Source: Calamus simplicifolius (Eukaryota > Streptophyta > Magnoliopsida > Arecales > Arecaceae). Taken from it: a DNA stretch of 64,000 nucleotides. A model generated the notes under the pieces. It did not search any database, was not told where the DNA came from, and saw only the letters and a program-made list of their open reading frames with translations. The translations under genes were made by a program, and so were the position numbers. Location of the stretch: positions 1,258,835 through 1,322,834 of the forward strand of contig UESW01003901.1 of assembly GCA_900491605.1 (NCBI GenBank). Reading direction: 5' to 3'. Numbering within the stretch: position 1 is the first letter of the stretch; each line of letters opens with the position of its first letter. Positions 22,305 to 34,057 of the stretch are shown piece after piece.

Positions 22305-24503
22305 ATGGCCTCCTCTCCTTCTTGGACCTCTTCTGCTCCTTCTGATGACCATATTTCTCCCTCGAGGCTTCGTGCCTCTCCATCTCCCTCTCCTTCATGG
22401 TCCTCCGATCCGGAGGACCGCCTTCCTCTCACCCAGCGGCCGTCACCGGCTGGGCTCCCGCGAGGAGACGCCCGGCGACGGTCGGCCAAGCCCCATCGGG
22501 AGGCGCCAGGCGGCGGCCGGCACCTCTTCGAGGGCGAGGGCGGAATCCCCGACGGGGACCACCTCCACTGTAACGGGCCAAGACTTGGCAAACATTAGGG
22601 CCCGTTACCAGGTACCCCGAGATGTCGGGCTCTTCCTTTCGACCCCCGATACAGGGTGGTCTCCTCCCGGCCCGGTAGAATGGCCATTTATGAGATATCC
22701 CTTAGGTTAGGTCTTCGTCTACCCTTTCACCCTTTTTTATCAACCTTTTGGACTATTACTCCTTGACTCCTACTCAGCTGGTCCCGAACTCCCTTCGGAC
22801 GTTTGTGCTTTTATTATCCTTTGCCACCACCTTCAAATCACCCCCGACTCTCCCTCTTCCGCTGTTTTTACACCCTCAAGCAGCAGAGGGGTTAGTGGCT
22901 GTTCCAGCCCCGACCCGGTCGCATCCTCAAATTACTTCTCCCCTCCTCGGTCAAGGGATGGAAATCCCATTTCTTTTTTATTGACCTTGATCAAGTCAAG
23001 CCCCAGTGGGGGGATCTCGACCTCCGACCCAACATGAACTCCACTATCCTCCTAGGAGATAAAGAAGCGCTGGGGCAACTGTTGACTACCGACATCCCCA
23101 GATATAATTGCTTCTGTCAGAGCACAACCTCCGGCTGGCAGGCCTCACCACCCAAAGCGATGAGTAACAGGCGTCCCAATACTTAGCCAAACTTCTTTTT
23201 TCTTCTTCTCTTTTTTTCCTTTTCTTTTTTTATTATTAACTCCAGCCGACGTTGCGCAGCGATGAAGCCTCCGACCTCCATGCTCAGGAAGGCCGCGGCC
23301 AAGAGGATGAGGGCCCAGGGTGGCCCGAGAGAGGGGCAGTAGGTGCCAGCCCCTAAGCGCCTTACGGTATGGGTATCCTGGCCATCCATGCAGAGAGAGT
23401 CCCCATCAGCTCCGGAGGTAGACCTGATGGCCGACACCCCACCGGAGGGGGCAGTGGCCGAGGGGGCACGACGGAGGAGCCGGCGATGATGGGGAGTCAG
23501 CAGCGATGGAGGAGCCCCAAGTTCCCCACGAACCAACCCCAGCCGAGGCAGAAAGGAGCTGGGGGGAGGGACCATCAGGGGCAGCAAGCCCGCCCCCCGA
23601 GCAGACGCCAGCGAGCAGCCCTCTGCGTGCCGAGCTAGAGCACGTCGAAAACGCTGAGGGGAGCAGGGCTGGGCCGACCCCCTACGGGTTCTCTTTGATG
23701 AACGACGGGCGCCGGGCAGAAGGGCTTATATCCCAAATCGTACAGCCCGACTTCCAGGAGGAGCTCCGGACTCTGGGGGTGAGCAGGTTCTTCTGGGAGG
23801 CCTTCTCAGCCCTGGTCCGGGTAAGTTACCTTCTTTGCCCTTGCATTGAAATTTCTTATAGTTTGCCTGGCTGACATTTCTGGCACAGGTGACGAACTCC
23901 CTGGTGCTCACTCGGGAGGCCCTCGGCGAAGGGGAGGCCGTCGTCCGCCAAATCCAACAGGATGCCGAGGATGCCCAGGCTTGGATCGAAGTTGCTGAGA
24001 AGGCTATGGAATCGGCGAGGACTGCCTGAGCCAACGAAATAAAGGAGACCGAGAGCTGGGCAGAGGCTGAAGCCAACCGATTGCGGGCGGCACTCACCCA
24101 GCTCATCAAGGCCGAGGGCGCTATCGAGGCCCGCAACCTCCATATCGTCGAGCTGAACTTGGTCATCCGGGCGGCTGAGGATAGGGCGAAGCATGCTGAG
24201 GAGGAAGTGGAGCACGCTAAGGAGGCAGAGAGGGTGGCCGCCTCTCTAGTCGCAGAGAAGGAGGCCAAGGTTGTCGAAGTGGAGGCCGCCGAGGCTAGGG
24301 CTGCCGCGGCCGTGGAGGAATTCAAGGCATCGGAGCAGTTCGCCCACGAGCTGGTTGAGGCTAATACGGATTCCTACATCTAGGGGTTTCGTGATGCCAA
24401 AGAAAAGGTGGCCCGAGTTTTGAACCTCCCCCAGACCATGGACATCGAGCCAGACCAAGAGTCCAAGGAGGCCTCAGATGGCGAGCCCGCGGCCGAACCT
24501 TGA
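22305..24503 (+). pseudogene. Tat/Retand antisense ORF (aORF), block B copy, broken
   Basis: Lies antisense to the retrotransposon, next to its 3' LTR. The start is a Ser/Pro-rich N-terminus (ATG 22305). A segment RYQVPRDVGLFLSTP then leads to a region like the 'putative gypsy type transposon' domain (PF04195), ending GVSRFFWEAFSALVR. A 68-bp GT-AG intron (23821-23888) precedes a coiled coil rich in Ala/Glu, ending ...FKASEQFAHELVEAN. Frameshifts, a TGA near 24028 and a TAG at 24381 break it. The protein's role is unknown; a copy is at 41996-44190. Confidence 0.72.
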
Positions 24504-24825
24504 CCTTGTAGTTCTTTTACTTTATATTTTTTGTATCAAGTCCGACTCGGTCGGCATTTTGTAAACACTTCATTAATGAAACTGTTTCTATCCAATAACG
24601 TCTCATTTCTGAGTTCTTGGGTTGCCGACGTGGGACCCTTAGGGGCTTCGTCGGCACCAAGGGGCAGCTTCTCCCCATTCATGAGCGACTTAGCCGTGCA
24701 GGACCGAACCCTTAGGAGATCCAAGGTCGGACCTGGGGCCGCGTCTGCCCCAAGGATTCGGACCTTTGGGGACCGATGGAGCATCAGCCTTGGAGTGCCG
24801 TGGAAAACTCGGGCTTCTTTGAGAG

Positions 24826-25520
24826 CTGGTGGTACATCGATGTGCCAGTGGTACACTGGGCTTTCCATGCCGAGCTGGCCTTGGGCTTTTGAATCCGATG
24901 GTACATCAGGTCTTCAGTGCCAATGGTACATTGGACTTTTTGAATCCGATGGTACATCGGGTCTTCAGTGCCAATGGTACATTGGGCTTTTTGAATCCGA
25001 TGGTACATCGGGTCTTCAGTGCCAATGGTACATTGGACTTTTTGAATCCGATGGTACATTGGTCTGCCAGTGGTACACTGGGCTTTCCATACCAAACTGG
25101 CCTCGGGCTTTTTGAATCCGATGGTACATCGGGTCTTCAGTGCCAATGGTACATTGGGCTTTTGAATTCGATGGTACATTGGGTCTTCAGTGCCAATGGT
25201 ACATTGGGCTTTTTGTTGAGAACCGATGGTACATCGGTCTGCTAGTGGTACACTGGACTTTCCATGCCGAGCTGGCCTCGGACTTTTTGAATCCGATGGT
25301 ACATCGGGTCTTTAGTGCCAATGGTACATTGGGCTTTTTGAATCTGATGGTACATCGGGTCTTTAGTGCCAATGGTACATTGGGCTTTTTGAATCCAATA
25401 GTACATCGGGTCTTCAGTGCCAATGGTATATTGAGCTTTTTGTTGAGAGCCGATGGTACATCGGTCTGCCAGTGGAACACTGGGCTTTCCATGCCGAGCT
25501 GGCCTCGGGCTTTTTGTTGA
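24826..25520. repeat. Minisatellite downstream of aORF, block B
   Basis: About a dozen units of ~55 bp built from GAATCCGATGGTACATCGGG and CAGTGCCAATGGTACATTGG. Translated ORFs here (GTLGFLNPMVH repeats) are by-products of the repeat. The block C array at 44505-45045 has the same units but a different length. Confidence 0.85.
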
Positions 25521-26067
25521 GAGACTGAGATACTAGAACTCACATTTATTAATATCAACTGGATGTTGGGACTTAGAAAACAGGAGCCCCATCGCCAGTA
25601 AGCTCAGTCTATCTGGACTGAAAGAAGTGAAATAATCAGTCCCGAATGACTTGGATATCCTCCTGATGCTGCCCCTTCTCATCAGCTAACCATCGAATCC
25701 TATTGGTTGTACAATGCTCCCCGTTTCGAATCCACTGAATCCTCGACCTCTGCTCTAATAGGTTTTTTGCTACTAAAGAAGAGAGTGATAAAGAGCGAGC
25801 TTCGTTCGGAGAGAAGTAAGGTCAAACTCCAGAAGACAACCTTCCTAATCCTCCTTGGTTGGAGGGTACTAATATCAGCTTTGACATGCTCAACTTTCCT
25901 AACCAGGTCCCCAACCTCCAATCTGTTCCATCTGGAGAGTCTGTGTCTTGCTAATTCAAAACGCCTAGATAATCGATAAATAGCATTACCTCTACGGATA
26001 TATGCCAAACCTGGGAGATGATGGACTGAGTTGAGGAATAGGAAGTCCAAAACTGCTTGAATCTAAA

Positions 26068-26790
26068 CTATCTTCGTTGATGAGAATGGACCTCCGTGGA
26101 TATCAGAATGAGACAGTGATCAGAGGCAATCCTAGGAAGGTAAGTAACAACATCAAAAGGATACTTTTGGAGCCAATGTGTCATGGCCATGGCTCTGTCT
26201 AATCTCTCCCAAACACGAGTAGAACCCTGACGATTGTTACACCAAGTGAATTGGGGATCCGAAAACCCCAAATCCAACAACCCAGCAAAATCAATGAAGG
26301 TCCTGAACTCAGAAATGTTCGCTGAGCCAATAACCCGTTTGCCTCCTTTCTTTTCATTAGCCCCAATGATACAGTTGAAGTCACCAGCAATGATGGATGA
26401 AGACTCTGGGCAAGGAGAGAGTATCTCAGTCCATAGGACACGTCTCTTCTGGAACTCAATACTGGCATATGCACCCGAGAGAAGCCAGGGGTCAGAATAT
26501 TCCTTAGAGATGACAAGAGCAATATGTTGATTGTACTGATGAAAAGCATCAACCCTAATAGAGGCATTGCGCCAGATAGCCAAAATGCCACCACATAGTC
26601 CCACTGACTTCACAGCATAAGAAGACCAAGATCTATCAATCTGTCTCTTAAATTGGGCCAGACTGTCTCCCGATAAATGGGTTTCCAAAAGAACACAGAT
26701 GTCAAAATTGTGTAACTGCATCAATCTCCCAAAAGAGGATCAAACAAAGGTTTTCGAGCTCCTCTAACATTCTAGATTAAAATCTTCATT
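26068..26790 (-). pseudogene. LINE endonuclease (EEP/APE-like) domain
   Basis: The frame gives NVRGARKP at the start, LLETHLSGD with the catalytic Glu, SIIAGDFNCIIG, FTWCNNRQG, RVWERLDRAM and SDHCLIL, in the usual order for the exonuclease-endonuclease-phosphatase fold that nicks target DNA. The 26068-26724 part is open for 218 residues. Without the RT it cannot act as a LINE pol. Confidence 0.85.
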
Positions 26791-27649
26791 TATCATCTAG
26801 GGGAAGCTGAGACCCTGTTAGGTCCTTCACCATATCATTATCAGAAAGGCACCCACTAGTCTGGGTGCCATCCTCAGAATTCTGTGAAGAATAAACCATT
26901 TGAGCTTCAGTCTCATCTCTAGTCTCTTCAGCCTGGGGGGACACAACAGAGAACAGGGTAATGTTGCCCTGCCCCTAGATTGCCTCCTTTAGGCAAGAGA
27001 CAACCGACTTGTGGCTACGACCCTACATCAATGTAGGCTGGACCATATCCTTACCTGACCTGCATCTTGGCTACAGGAAGGCTGGCCACTCCTGCCAACC
27101 GAGACAGTAGGACCCCAAGCTAAGATTGTAGGTACTGTAAAATAGTTTTTATCCATTGTAATTTTAGAACTAGAAACTATAGCTTTACCTTTCCTTTTTT
27201 CTGTTTTGGATACAGTTCAATGAGTCTGGATCTTTGTAGGCTTGGCTCATTTTAAGGGATCCGGGAAGACATCCCTACAATCCGTGGGCCTTCCAGCCCA
27301 ATTGTCCGAGCCAAGAGTGGCGAAAGGGTTATCTGTGTTCAGAGACTGGGTCAGATTAAGCAGAGGGCCAGCTATCCTATCTGAATCACTCAAACCCCTG
27401 AGACCCTCTCTGATACATTCAAACCGGCACACAGCCCATCCACTGGCACGAAAATAGAACCCTGAATCCCCTTCAATACACCCTCAACCTGACCCGAATC
27501 AACAGCAGCAAGAGCCGGAGCCTTAGAAGAGTTGTGAAGACGCCGGCGAGCCAGCTTCGCTGAAACTTGCTATCCCTCAGCCGACGGAACCGGACGCGAA
27601 ACAGAGGTAGATGTTGTTAATTCTGATCGCAGACCAGGCTAGCAGAAAC

Positions 27650-28300
27650 TAATTCAGCTTAAAGCTTCCTCTTTAGATTCAGCAAATGGCCACTGGAAGA
27701 CTTCCTTTGGCGAATAGCCGCCATCCAGGGGCCAAAGTTGGAGCCAGGAACTGATGTCTCAGAATCGGGTAGGGGCGATGGCGAGCAGGGGCCGGAGAGA
27801 TGCAGCGACCCACAATCGGAACAAATTTCCTCCATATGTTCGTATGCAAATTGTTGCCAAAATGGGGATCGATTCCTCCGCACTCGAGTTCCTGATCGGA
27901 GAGGATTCCTCAGTTCAATTCAGGTGCACACCCGAGCAAAAACTCCCCATTTCTTCGCCTGGGTAGCAGAGTTGGAGAAGAGAAACTGACCCACAGACAA
28001 TAGGATTGCTCTTAGGATATCTTCATTACAAAATTTGAATGGCAGATTGGGCAGCCGCACCCAGAGAAGGGCAGAAGCAATGAAATCCGCCGCTGGAATG
28101 AACTCCGGCATCCAACCCTCAGTGGCGATCGGTTGGCCATTAGCCATCCACGGCCTTTCCAGCACCATATCTCTTGTTTGAGAATCAGCAAACCGAATAT
28201 GTGACACCGGTAAGCCAAACTTAGGGTACAAACATAGCCTGAGGAAAGCTCCTTTAGAAACTACTACAAGTAGAAACAGTCTGATAGCACTATACCTAGT
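27650..28300 (-). pseudogene. LINE ORF1-like protein (DUF4283 / zinc knuckle)
   Basis: Contains RDMVLERPWMANGQP, WVRLPNLPFKFCNEDILRAI and ATQAKKWGVFARVC, then after a frameshift SPFWQQFAYEHMEEICSDCG, a partial CCHC knuckle. This pattern is typical of the nucleic-acid-binding ORF1 of plant L1 elements. The beginning is degraded. Confidence 0.75.
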
Positions 28301-28380
28301 TCTTAAACCTTTTGATCTTAGCACAGATGTTTGGGCATTGCCCAGGTTGTATGCATCATTATCTATTAGCATCTTGCAAA

Positions 28381-29644
28381 ACTATAGAAGCCAAATAACA
28401 CATGGCAGGCATGATAAATGGCATCTGAGTTGATTATGATGTTCTCATATATGTTTCATTTTAAATGACGTTGTACGCCGTTGAACAATCTTTAAGTGGG
28501 GGCTAAAGGCATTTCAGGTCATCATTGGACCATAGTGAGAACTCAGTTCACGTCGTTAGCTTCACATTGGGGCTGTTTGGAGTGAAAGGAAATTGATTCT
28601 TTTTAATCCTGAAATCAAAGGTTAACACTTCTGTTAGTCCTTTATTCTCACAATTGAGGATCAATTAGATTTTCAAAAACCATTTATTGTGTTTTAAATG
28701 CTGGAATTTTAGTTGCTGACCAATTTATTTGAGAATTTGAATGAGTCTTCACTCTAGACAATCCTTTTGGCCACATTTGGTAAGTGATAAATAGGTTCTA
28801 GAAATCTCTTCCTCATGGGGAAGAACTTTCCATCCATATCATGCGATGCAAGCTCCCCTGAAGAAAAGTGGGTATTTTTGATAATGAGGCTTTCCATTGA
28901 TCAGGTTGAAAACCTCAACCAAATAGAAAGGGGAGCCGGAGAAAAAATGTTTTTTTATGAGAAGGTGTGTCAACCAAATATGACCTGTGGACCAAAGAAA
29001 TTTTGGAGTAGGCTTGAACTAATTTTGGAGTTTGAAGCTTGTCAAAGACTCAAAAAGGCTTATTTAGTCGCCTTCCAAAATTCTTGTTTTAACCTCCTTT
29101 GGTTAAGGTCATGGGTACTACCAACATTTAACCTCCTTTGGTGCATGAGTACTATAAGCGTTAAACTCCTACCGATAAGATCATGACCAATGCATATCTC
29201 TCATAGCACTGAGAGGGATCCAAAGTCATCTGGCATAGTTTAGAAGTTTAAGTTTAGTTTCATCATCTTTTATCAATCATACACATTAAATTATCAATCT
29301 AGCATCTTTTATTAGTTCATCATAAATAATAAATAATCAATATCAGAGTATACATTGTGGTAATTATAGTTAATATGCATGATAGGCAATATTTATAAAC
29401 TAAGCATTATAAGAGTTATAAATATTTAATTATTTAAAAATATAATAAATTTTAGAGATGGCTAATCACGACTTCTCTTTATGTAATATTACTAAACATT
29501 AATCCTCTATTTCGATCCCTCAAAGGTTTCATTTATCATATTGAACTATAATTTGATATCAAAAAATCTCAACTGGGCCCTAATTATGGAGAGATTTTCT
29601 AGAAACAAGAGATTTTCACTTTTTATAGAATACTAATTTTTTAA
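28381..29644. other. Intergenic, no gene seen
   Basis: Moderately AT-rich DNA between the LINE and the foldback element. The 123-aa ORF at 28815-29186 has no recognisable domain, and nothing else is supported. Confidence 0.5.
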
Positions 29645-30575
29645 AAAATACTAAAGAAATAAATATCTATTAAATATTTAAGAATATATTTTGAATCAAA
29701 ACTAACTTATAACTTATCAAACATAATTTTTAAAAATAAAAATTTAGATAAAAATATCAATTTGTTCTTTATCTCTATGAATTGCATTTCGTAATTTATC
29801 ATCAACAATAATATAATTCATACAATTACTTCTAACTTCCTTGATTAATTTTGATTTGAGTGATTCAAAATAAGTTAGAAAGCTAACTTAATATTGAACA
29901 TCATCAATATAAATTCAATTGAAAAATCTAATTATATAATTTTTTATATTATTAACTTAATTTAATTAAACTATATTTTAATCTAAAATGAGCTAACTAA
30001 AAGAATGGGATCCTACACCTTCTAAACCTACGGAGAGAGTTAGTGCCCTATTTTTTTTTTTAATAAAATGGTGTTGATGAGATGATGGGTAAGGCTAAAG
30101 AAAATTATAATCTCTTGGTTAAAAATAATCGAGGTAGTGTTATCAAGTAATCTCTCATGTGTACGACACATGTTATGATAGGTTCATGTGAGATTCATTC
30201 CTTTTGGCTAATGTTAAGATGCAATTTAACAAGATTAAGTTAAAAATTATTAAAAAATAATATAATTAAAAATTTTGATTGAATTTATATACATGATGTT
30301 CAGTATAGAGTTAGCTTTCTAACGCAACTTGAATCACTCAAATAAGAGGTTTATTGAGGAAGTTAAAAGTAATTTAATAAATATATCATTGCTGACAAAC
30401 TTCAAAAAAATTACGAAATTATCATCGATTGATATAAGGATGATTTTTAGTGTTGTTATCTAAATTTTATATTTTACAATTATGTTGAATAAGTTAGAAA
30501 TTAGTTATGAGTCAAAGTATATTTTTAAATATTTAATAATAAATATTTATTATTTTTTTTGAAGAAATCAGAATT
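29645..30575. repeat. Foldback / MITE-like element with long inverted repeats
   Basis: The left arm (~29645-30015) is the reverse complement of the right arm (~30190-30575), with imperfect pairing over ~370 bases. Matching landmarks include TGAGTGATTCAA near 29857 against TTGAATCACTCA near 30329, AGAAAGCTAACT against AGTTAGCTTTCT, and GAACATCATC against CATGATGTTC. The loop is ~170 bp. No transposase ORF. Confidence 0.75.
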
Positions 30576-30669
30576 TTATTAAAATTAAAAAGTTTGTTTG
30601 CTTATAATAGAAAATCTATTTGCTTTAAGAGCCTAAAATTTATGGTATTTACCTCTTGGTTTTCTTAAA
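30576..30669. repeat. Fragment of ~137-bp satellite
   Basis: Partial monomer (AAAAAGTTTGTTTGC...TTTACCTCTTGG) continuous with the satellite at 32735 once the LTR element between them is removed. Confidence 0.65.
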
Positions 30670-30674
30670 GGAAT

Positions 30675-32729
30675 TGTTGCTGCAAAATTTCGTTCTCCAG
30701 CTTGGGGGCGGCATACGTCAGGATCTGGATGGCGATCTCCCATCCGGTAGGATCTGCAAGACATTCTTCACACAAAAAGCACAGGGGTGATCCATACAGA
30801 AGACCCTCCGACATTCAAATCAGTGAAGATTCTTAGCAAATAGATGAGAGAAGAGGGCTTCAACAGAAGGGTCTCTCAAGGATGTCCTTCTGAGAGCTAT
30901 GAACTCTACTAGAGCTTTTGGAGTCAATTTGAGCATACCTGAAAGGATCTTAGGATAGTGTATTTATAGACCGCTGGAATGACAGCAAGTGGTTACCTGA
31001 TTTCTTGGGCACATGTTAGGAAATCTAAAGCCAGTATGATTCAAATCTAATTAGTTATGGGATTGTTATGATTCAAATCCTGACGGTTAGGAGGATCGGT
31101 GGTTGATTGGCGCTCCATAATTCAGTCATTCATGGGCGTTCAGCCATATTTAACTTTTGTTTCCTTTTGAGGATGTTGGGAGCCGGGGTGATTGAAATCC
31201 CGTCAGCTATTCAGAGATTTGAAATTTTGTCAATCACGGTCAAAGGGTTATATTTGGCTCTTTGTTTACATTTTAGGAAGATTGTTATGAGATTCGTATG
31301 ATTGGGGCGGTTTACCTTTCGGGATCCTCGGTGTAGCTCAAGGTGATGAGAATGCCTGAGCTGAAAAGAAAGGTTTCTCGATCTTGTTGAGGTATATGAA
31401 TAGCTCGATCCTGCTGAGGCACGAAGATAGCTTGTTCCTTCCGAGATATGAAGGTAGCTCGGTCCTGCCGAGGCATGAAAGTAGCTCGGTCTTGTCGAGG
31501 CATAAGAATAGCTCGGTTCAGCCGAGGTATGGAGACAGCTCTGCTTCGTCGATGCATCGTAGTAGGTCGGCTACATTTTGTCTTTTTCTGGATATGGCTG
31601 TTAATGGATCAAAAGTTGAAAAAGATCTTTCCCTTTTATCATATGCACTAATATCGATGTGGTAACGATCTTACCCCGCATCATATGCCCCCCACTCTCT
31701 AGGTTCGGGCATAGGGAGTAGAGCTCGAGACGTCTTGATTTGGTTGAAGGGATTTGAATGGATAGAGGCACATCATGATGACTTAATAAATTCCACGTCG
31801 TCGTTCCATCATTTCTTTTAGACGAACGAGGCAGAACCCTTCGTTCTCTGCGAACAACGGTTGATGGAATGACACATGGCAAGCTCTTGCGCTCGCAGTG
31901 TACGGGTTGATAGTCTGAACGTCTGGCGCTGGCCATATCCCGTCTTTCTATCGAGTCGATTTAAAAGCAATCGAGTGGTGCTTTCCCTATTGCGCTTTCT
32001 TCTTATTCCTTCCTTCGGAAGTTTCTCTTAGAAACCTTACACTTCTTATGAGAGTTTCTTTGCTTATTCCGAGGACATGGAGCACCCAGGTGATTTTGCT
32101 TTCATGATGACCTCGGTAGATTTGGAGAAGATCCGTCAGAGGTATTGGATCTCCTAAAACATCATGTTACGGACGCCAAAGCCTAAACAGGGGGTTACGG
32201 ATAAGTTAAGAGTCTAGGGCCTTCTTCTATGAAGAAAGTTTGCGAGCGGGTCTTCGGTTTCCCCTTCATCCATTGATAAAGGAGATAATGAGGTTTGACG
32301 ATATTTGTTCGATGATGGTAGCTCCGAATAGCTGGCATCACATTATTAGGTTTATTTCCATGTGTGCCCTGGTTGGAGTGACGGTAACGCTTTCGTTGTT
32401 TCGAATATGCCACAATTTTATCTTCGGGAAGAGCTTAGAGTATCCTTTTATCGGACCTTGAAGATCATTCAAGATGATGCTGGACATCCTATCTTCAAGG
32501 CAGCTCGGTCCTGCCGAGGCATGAAGGTAGCTTGGTCCTGCTAAGGCATAAGGATAGCTTGGTCCTGCCTAGGTATAAAGATAGCTCAGCTTCGTCGAGG
32601 CACTGTAGTAGGTCGGTTATATTTTATCTTTTTCTGGATATGACTGTTAATTGACCCAAAGTCGAAAAGGATCCTTTTCTTTTGTCACATGCACTAATAC
32701 CGATGCGTTGACGATCTTATCCCGCATTA
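30675..32729 (-). mobile_element. Internally deleted Tat-like LTR retrotransposon in the satellite, block C
   Basis: Full left LTR (30675-31683, TGTTGCTGCA...GCATCA), complemented polypurine tract at 31684-31702, part of an antisense ORF, then only the terminal ~230 bp of the other LTR (32502-32729). A perfect target duplication GGAAT flanks it (30670-30674 and 32730-32734). Gag and pol are entirely deleted. The LTR carries ~27-bp repeats with CTCGGTCCTGCCGAGGCA. The window's first 232 bases are the same element's end in block A. Confidence 0.85.
32077..32500 (+). pseudogene. Antisense ORF fragment (PF04195-like) of the deleted element
   Basis: Opens MEHPGDFAFMMTSVDLEKIR, then shifts frame. 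The frame from 32240 gives LRFPLHPLIKEIMRFDDIC, VAPNSWHHIIRFISMCALVG and SLFRICHNF, the conserved core of the plant 'putative gypsy type transposon' family. It is cut off where the residual LTR begins. It shows that this family also carries an aORF antisense to pol. Confidence 0.7.
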
Positions 32730-32734
32730 GGAAT

Positions 32735-33640
32735 CAATATCCTACTAAAACTGAAAGTTTATTTGAGATTGATATCTTATTATAAAGAATAGTAAATTTA
32801 CTTGCTTTATAAGTCATGAATTTATTTTAAATAATTAATGGATATCTATCTCTTTGATTTTTTTACAAAGAAATTAATATCCTACTAAAACTGAAAAGTT
32901 TATTTGAGATTGGTATCTTATTATAAAGATTTAGTAAATCTACTCACTTTATGAGTCAAGAATTTATTTTAAACATTTAATGGATACTGTTTTTTTTTTT
33001 TTAAAGCAATCAATATCCTACTAATACCGAAAAATTTATTTGAGATTGGTATCTTATCATAAAGAGTAGTAAATCTACTTGCTTTATGAGTCAAAAATTT
33101 ATTTTAAACATTTAATTGATATCTATATCTTTAGATTTTTTTTTTAAAAATATTCTACTAAAACTGAAAAGTTTATTTGAGATTGACATCTTATTATAAA
33201 GAGTAGTAAATTTACTTGCTTTGATGAGCCAAAAATCTATTTTAAATGTTTAATGAATATTTCTCTTTGGTTTTTTAAAAAGAAATCAATATCCTACTAA
33301 ATTGAAAAGTTTATTTGAGATTGGTACTTTATTATAGAGAACAGTAAATCTACTTGCATTATGAGTTAAAAAAAATATTTTAAATATTTGATAGATATTT
33401 TTTTTATTTTTCTAAGTAATTAATATTTTATTAAAATTAAAAAATTATTTAATATTGATATCTATAAAGAGAAGAAAATCTATTTGCATTAAAGTTAAGA
33501 ATCTATTTTAAATCTCTCTTTTGTTTTATTAAAGAAATCAATATCCCACTAAAATTAAATTTACTTAACATTGATATCTTATAAAGAATAAAAAAATTAT
33601 TTATTTTCAGAGTCAAATAATTTATTTTAAACATTTAATG
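32735..33640. repeat. AT-rich satellite, ~137-bp monomers, block C
   Basis: Same array as 233-1640 but with about seven monomers. Compared with A it lacks one three-monomer higher-order unit (~410 bp) and one further monomer. Confidence 0.85.
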
Positions 33641-34057
33641 GATGTTTTTTTCATTAACGATTCTATGTTATGGATTCCTCGTCCATTCTTTCCTCGGTCC
33701 TTTTATTTTTTATTTTTTCTTGGCCATCTCACTTTAATGCATCCTTTTCGATTTTGTACTTTAATACACCGAACGCCAACCCAATCTCGAATGGAAAAGA
33801 CTACTACTACTACTACGTAGACTACGGTCGTTATCCTCTCTTACTTGCTTCAGTTAAAGCTCGCTACTACGTAGTACGTACTACTGAATGGCTCTTTCAA
33901 GCCGTGCGTACCGTGACTAAAAATTCAAAGCCTTTTTGATTCGCTAGCGCCTATGACGCGATCGCTTTATTTTACGAAATCGATATCGATTGGAAAAACC
34001 TATTTATTTTATAAAATTCCACTATAAGTAGTAGTCAATTGAGGTTTAAGGTTAGAG
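33641..34057 (+). promoter_or_regulatory. Upstream/promoter region of AKR copy C
   Basis: Nearly identical to 1641-2054, with the same ACT repeat, CTACGTAGAC palindromes and TATA-like motifs. The very high similarity suggests both AKR copies may be regulated alike (inference). Confidence 0.4.

Larger units (their letters stand above)
17067..25590. other. Segmental duplication block B (matches block C 36810 to ~45050)
   Basis: Collinear with C through the TRIM, solo LTR, intergenic DNA, Tat 3' LTR, antisense ORF and 3' minisatellite. It begins just 3' of where the AKR gene would be, so no AKR exon is present. The right edge is a junction to a LINE. Shared private insertions show that B and C are closer to each other than to A. 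Confidence 0.88.
25590..28380 (-). mobile_element. L1-type LINE, 3'-truncated
   Basis: On the - strand, ORF1 (28300 to 27650) is followed by an endonuclease (26790 to 26068) and a linker (26050 to ~25600) containing GLAYIRRGNAIYRLSRR and NRIRWLADEKG, which lead into the reverse transcriptase. RT itself is absent: the LINE stops near 25590, joined to the block B Tat fragment. Losing the 3' part is unusual for a LINE, since new copies are normally 5'-truncated. A later deletion or rearrangement is therefore inferred. The exact ends are uncertain by tens of bases. Confidence 0.75.

Noticed and set aside
24829..25558. Repetitive ORFs with GTLGFLNPMVH-like units
   Set aside because: The repeat period is a multiple of three, so the minisatellite translates open in several frames; the same happens on the opposite strand.
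28815..29186. 123-aa ORF
   Set aside because: No recognisable domain, composition like surrounding non-coding DNA.
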